From Williamsia soli (lineage in GTDB: Bacteria > Actinomycetota > Actinomycetes > Mycobacteriales > Mycobacteriaceae): a stretch of 64,000 bases of DNA. The notes beneath the pieces are model-generated. The model had not been told where the DNA came from. It made no database searches and saw only the letters and a list, made by a program, of their open reading frames with translations. Shown here piece by piece: positions 63,356-64,000 of the stretch. The first letter of the stretch is position 1. Each line of letters begins with the position of its first letter. The position numbers and the translations under genes were made by a program. The stretch covers positions 682,001-746,000 of the forward strand of contig NZ_JAFRDR010000001.1 of the NCBI RefSeq assembly GCF_017377795.1, read 5' to 3'.

Positions 63356-64000
63356 ATGAGCACGGTCATCATGGGTGTCGTGAACGTGACCGCGGACTCG
63401 TTCTCCGACGGCGGACGGTATCTCGACGCCGACGCTGCCATCGCCCACGGTATCGCGCTCGCGGCCGGCGGTGCCGACATCATCGACGTCGGTGGCGAGT
63501 CGACCAGGCCGGGGGCCCAGCGCGTCGACCCCGATCTCGAGATCGCCAGGGTCGCGCCGGTCATCGAAGGGCTCTCCGCCCGCGGTATCGCGACATCGGT
63601 CGACACCATGCGCGCCGTGGTGGCCGAGCGGGCGATCGAGGCCGGCGCGGCGATCGTCAACGACGTGTCGGGTGGCCGCAGTGATGCGGACATGGCCAGG
63701 GTCGTGGCGAATGCCCGGATCCCGTGGATCCTGATGCATTGGCGCCCGTCCGATCCCTCGTTCACCCATCACCGCGGTGAGAAGGGCGGTTATCGCGACG
63801 TGGTCGCGGAGGTGAGCGGTGAACTGCTGGCGCAGGTCGACGCAGCCACGAGTGCGGGGGTGGACCCGGAGGCCCTGATCCTGGATCCGGGGCTGGGTTT
63901 TGCCAAGACCGCCGAACACAATTGGGCTCTACTGCACGCGCTGCCGACTCTGGTCGGTCTCGGGTTCCCGGTGCTGGTGGGCGCCTCGCGGAAGCGTTTC
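63356..64000 (+). CDS. folP: Dihydropteroate synthase, 3' end off window
   Basis: 215 codons are visible and the frame continues past the right edge. It joins dihydropterin pyrophosphate and p-aminobenzoate; it is the sulfonamide target. MGVVNVTADSFSDGGRYLD, DIIDVGGESTRPGAQRV, SVDTMRAVVAERAI, NDVSGG, LDPGLGFAKT and VGASRKRF are signatures. AGGGGAGGGG lies upstream of ATG 63356. Third gene of the ftsH-folE-folP run. Confidence 0.95.
   Translation, partial: MSTVIMGVVNVTADSFSDGGRYLDADAAIAHGIALAAGGADIIDVGGESTRPGAQRVDPDLEIARVAPVIEGLSARGIATSVDTMRAVVAERAIEAGAAIVNDVSGGRSDADMARVVANARIPWILMHWRPSDPSFTHHRGEKGGYRDVVAEVSGELLAQVDAATSAGVDPEALILDPGLGFAKTAEHNWALLHALPTLVGLGFPVLVGASRKRF

Overview
The window is high-GC actinobacterial chromosome. 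Gene content and order match the Mycobacteriales. I infer a Gordonia-like or close relative, from remembered Mycobacterium tuberculosis gene order only; no search was run. Start codons are often GTG or TTG, and stop/start overlaps (ATGA, GTGA, TTGA) are frequent. I saw no rRNA, tRNA, CRISPR array, insertion sequence or prophage.

Region by region. 1-3.6 kb holds a small oxidation/transamination cluster: a FAD-linked oxidase cut by the left edge, a class III aminotransferase and a divergent D-2-hydroxyacid dehydrogenase. 3.7-6.4 kb has two membrane-anchored proteins, pyrE and a TrmH-family RNA methyltransferase. 6.8-10.7 kb is an aldehyde-to-acyl-CoA cassette: aldehyde dehydrogenase, an XRE-TetR fusion regulator and an acyl-CoA ligase. 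10.8-22.7 kb has a DedA protein, fba, a proline-rich membrane protein, an acidic-repeat membrane protein, a DUF3151 protein, a FUSC-type protein, a zinc/cation exporter with a clear promoter, glgX, an M50 protease, an unknown gene and purA. 22.9-26.5 kb is accessory: a Tat-exported FAD enzyme, a TetR regulator, and an AbiEi/DUF559-type nuclease-like gene bracketed by two 70-bp palindromes in direct orientation. 26.7-30.5 kb is a citrate module (CitMHS transporter, CitA-like kinase, CitB-like regulator). 30.5-35.7 kb has a class III nucleotide cyclase, a Na+/H+ antiporter, a UBP zinc-finger protein and purT.

35.7-45.4 kb carries iron-siderophore uptake in two units, each with a candidate IdeR/DtxR box: two FecCD permeases plus an ATPase, and a separate binding lipoprotein. 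The genes between them are a secreted protein, a DUF6325/SHOCT pair, a NarL-type two-component system and ferredoxin reductase fprA. 45.4-48.2 kb is a small anchored protein, a rhodanese, metZ and a second DedA protein. 48.3-49.6 kb holds two shortened genes: a class V aminotransferase-like protein lacking its PLP lysine and a luciferase-like C-terminal piece. Then come allantoicase, a MarR/DHA2-efflux pair, and the housekeeping run ppa, dacB, a zinc metalloprotease, tilS, a secreted glycine-rich protein, hpt, an amidase, ftsH, folE and folP (cut by the right edge).

Most unusual features: many 55-70 bp imperfect palindromes sit just after genes and fall into at least three sequence families; one family brackets the nuclease-like gene. 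Two six-codon mini-ORFs chained by ATGA overlaps link the two siderophore permease genes.
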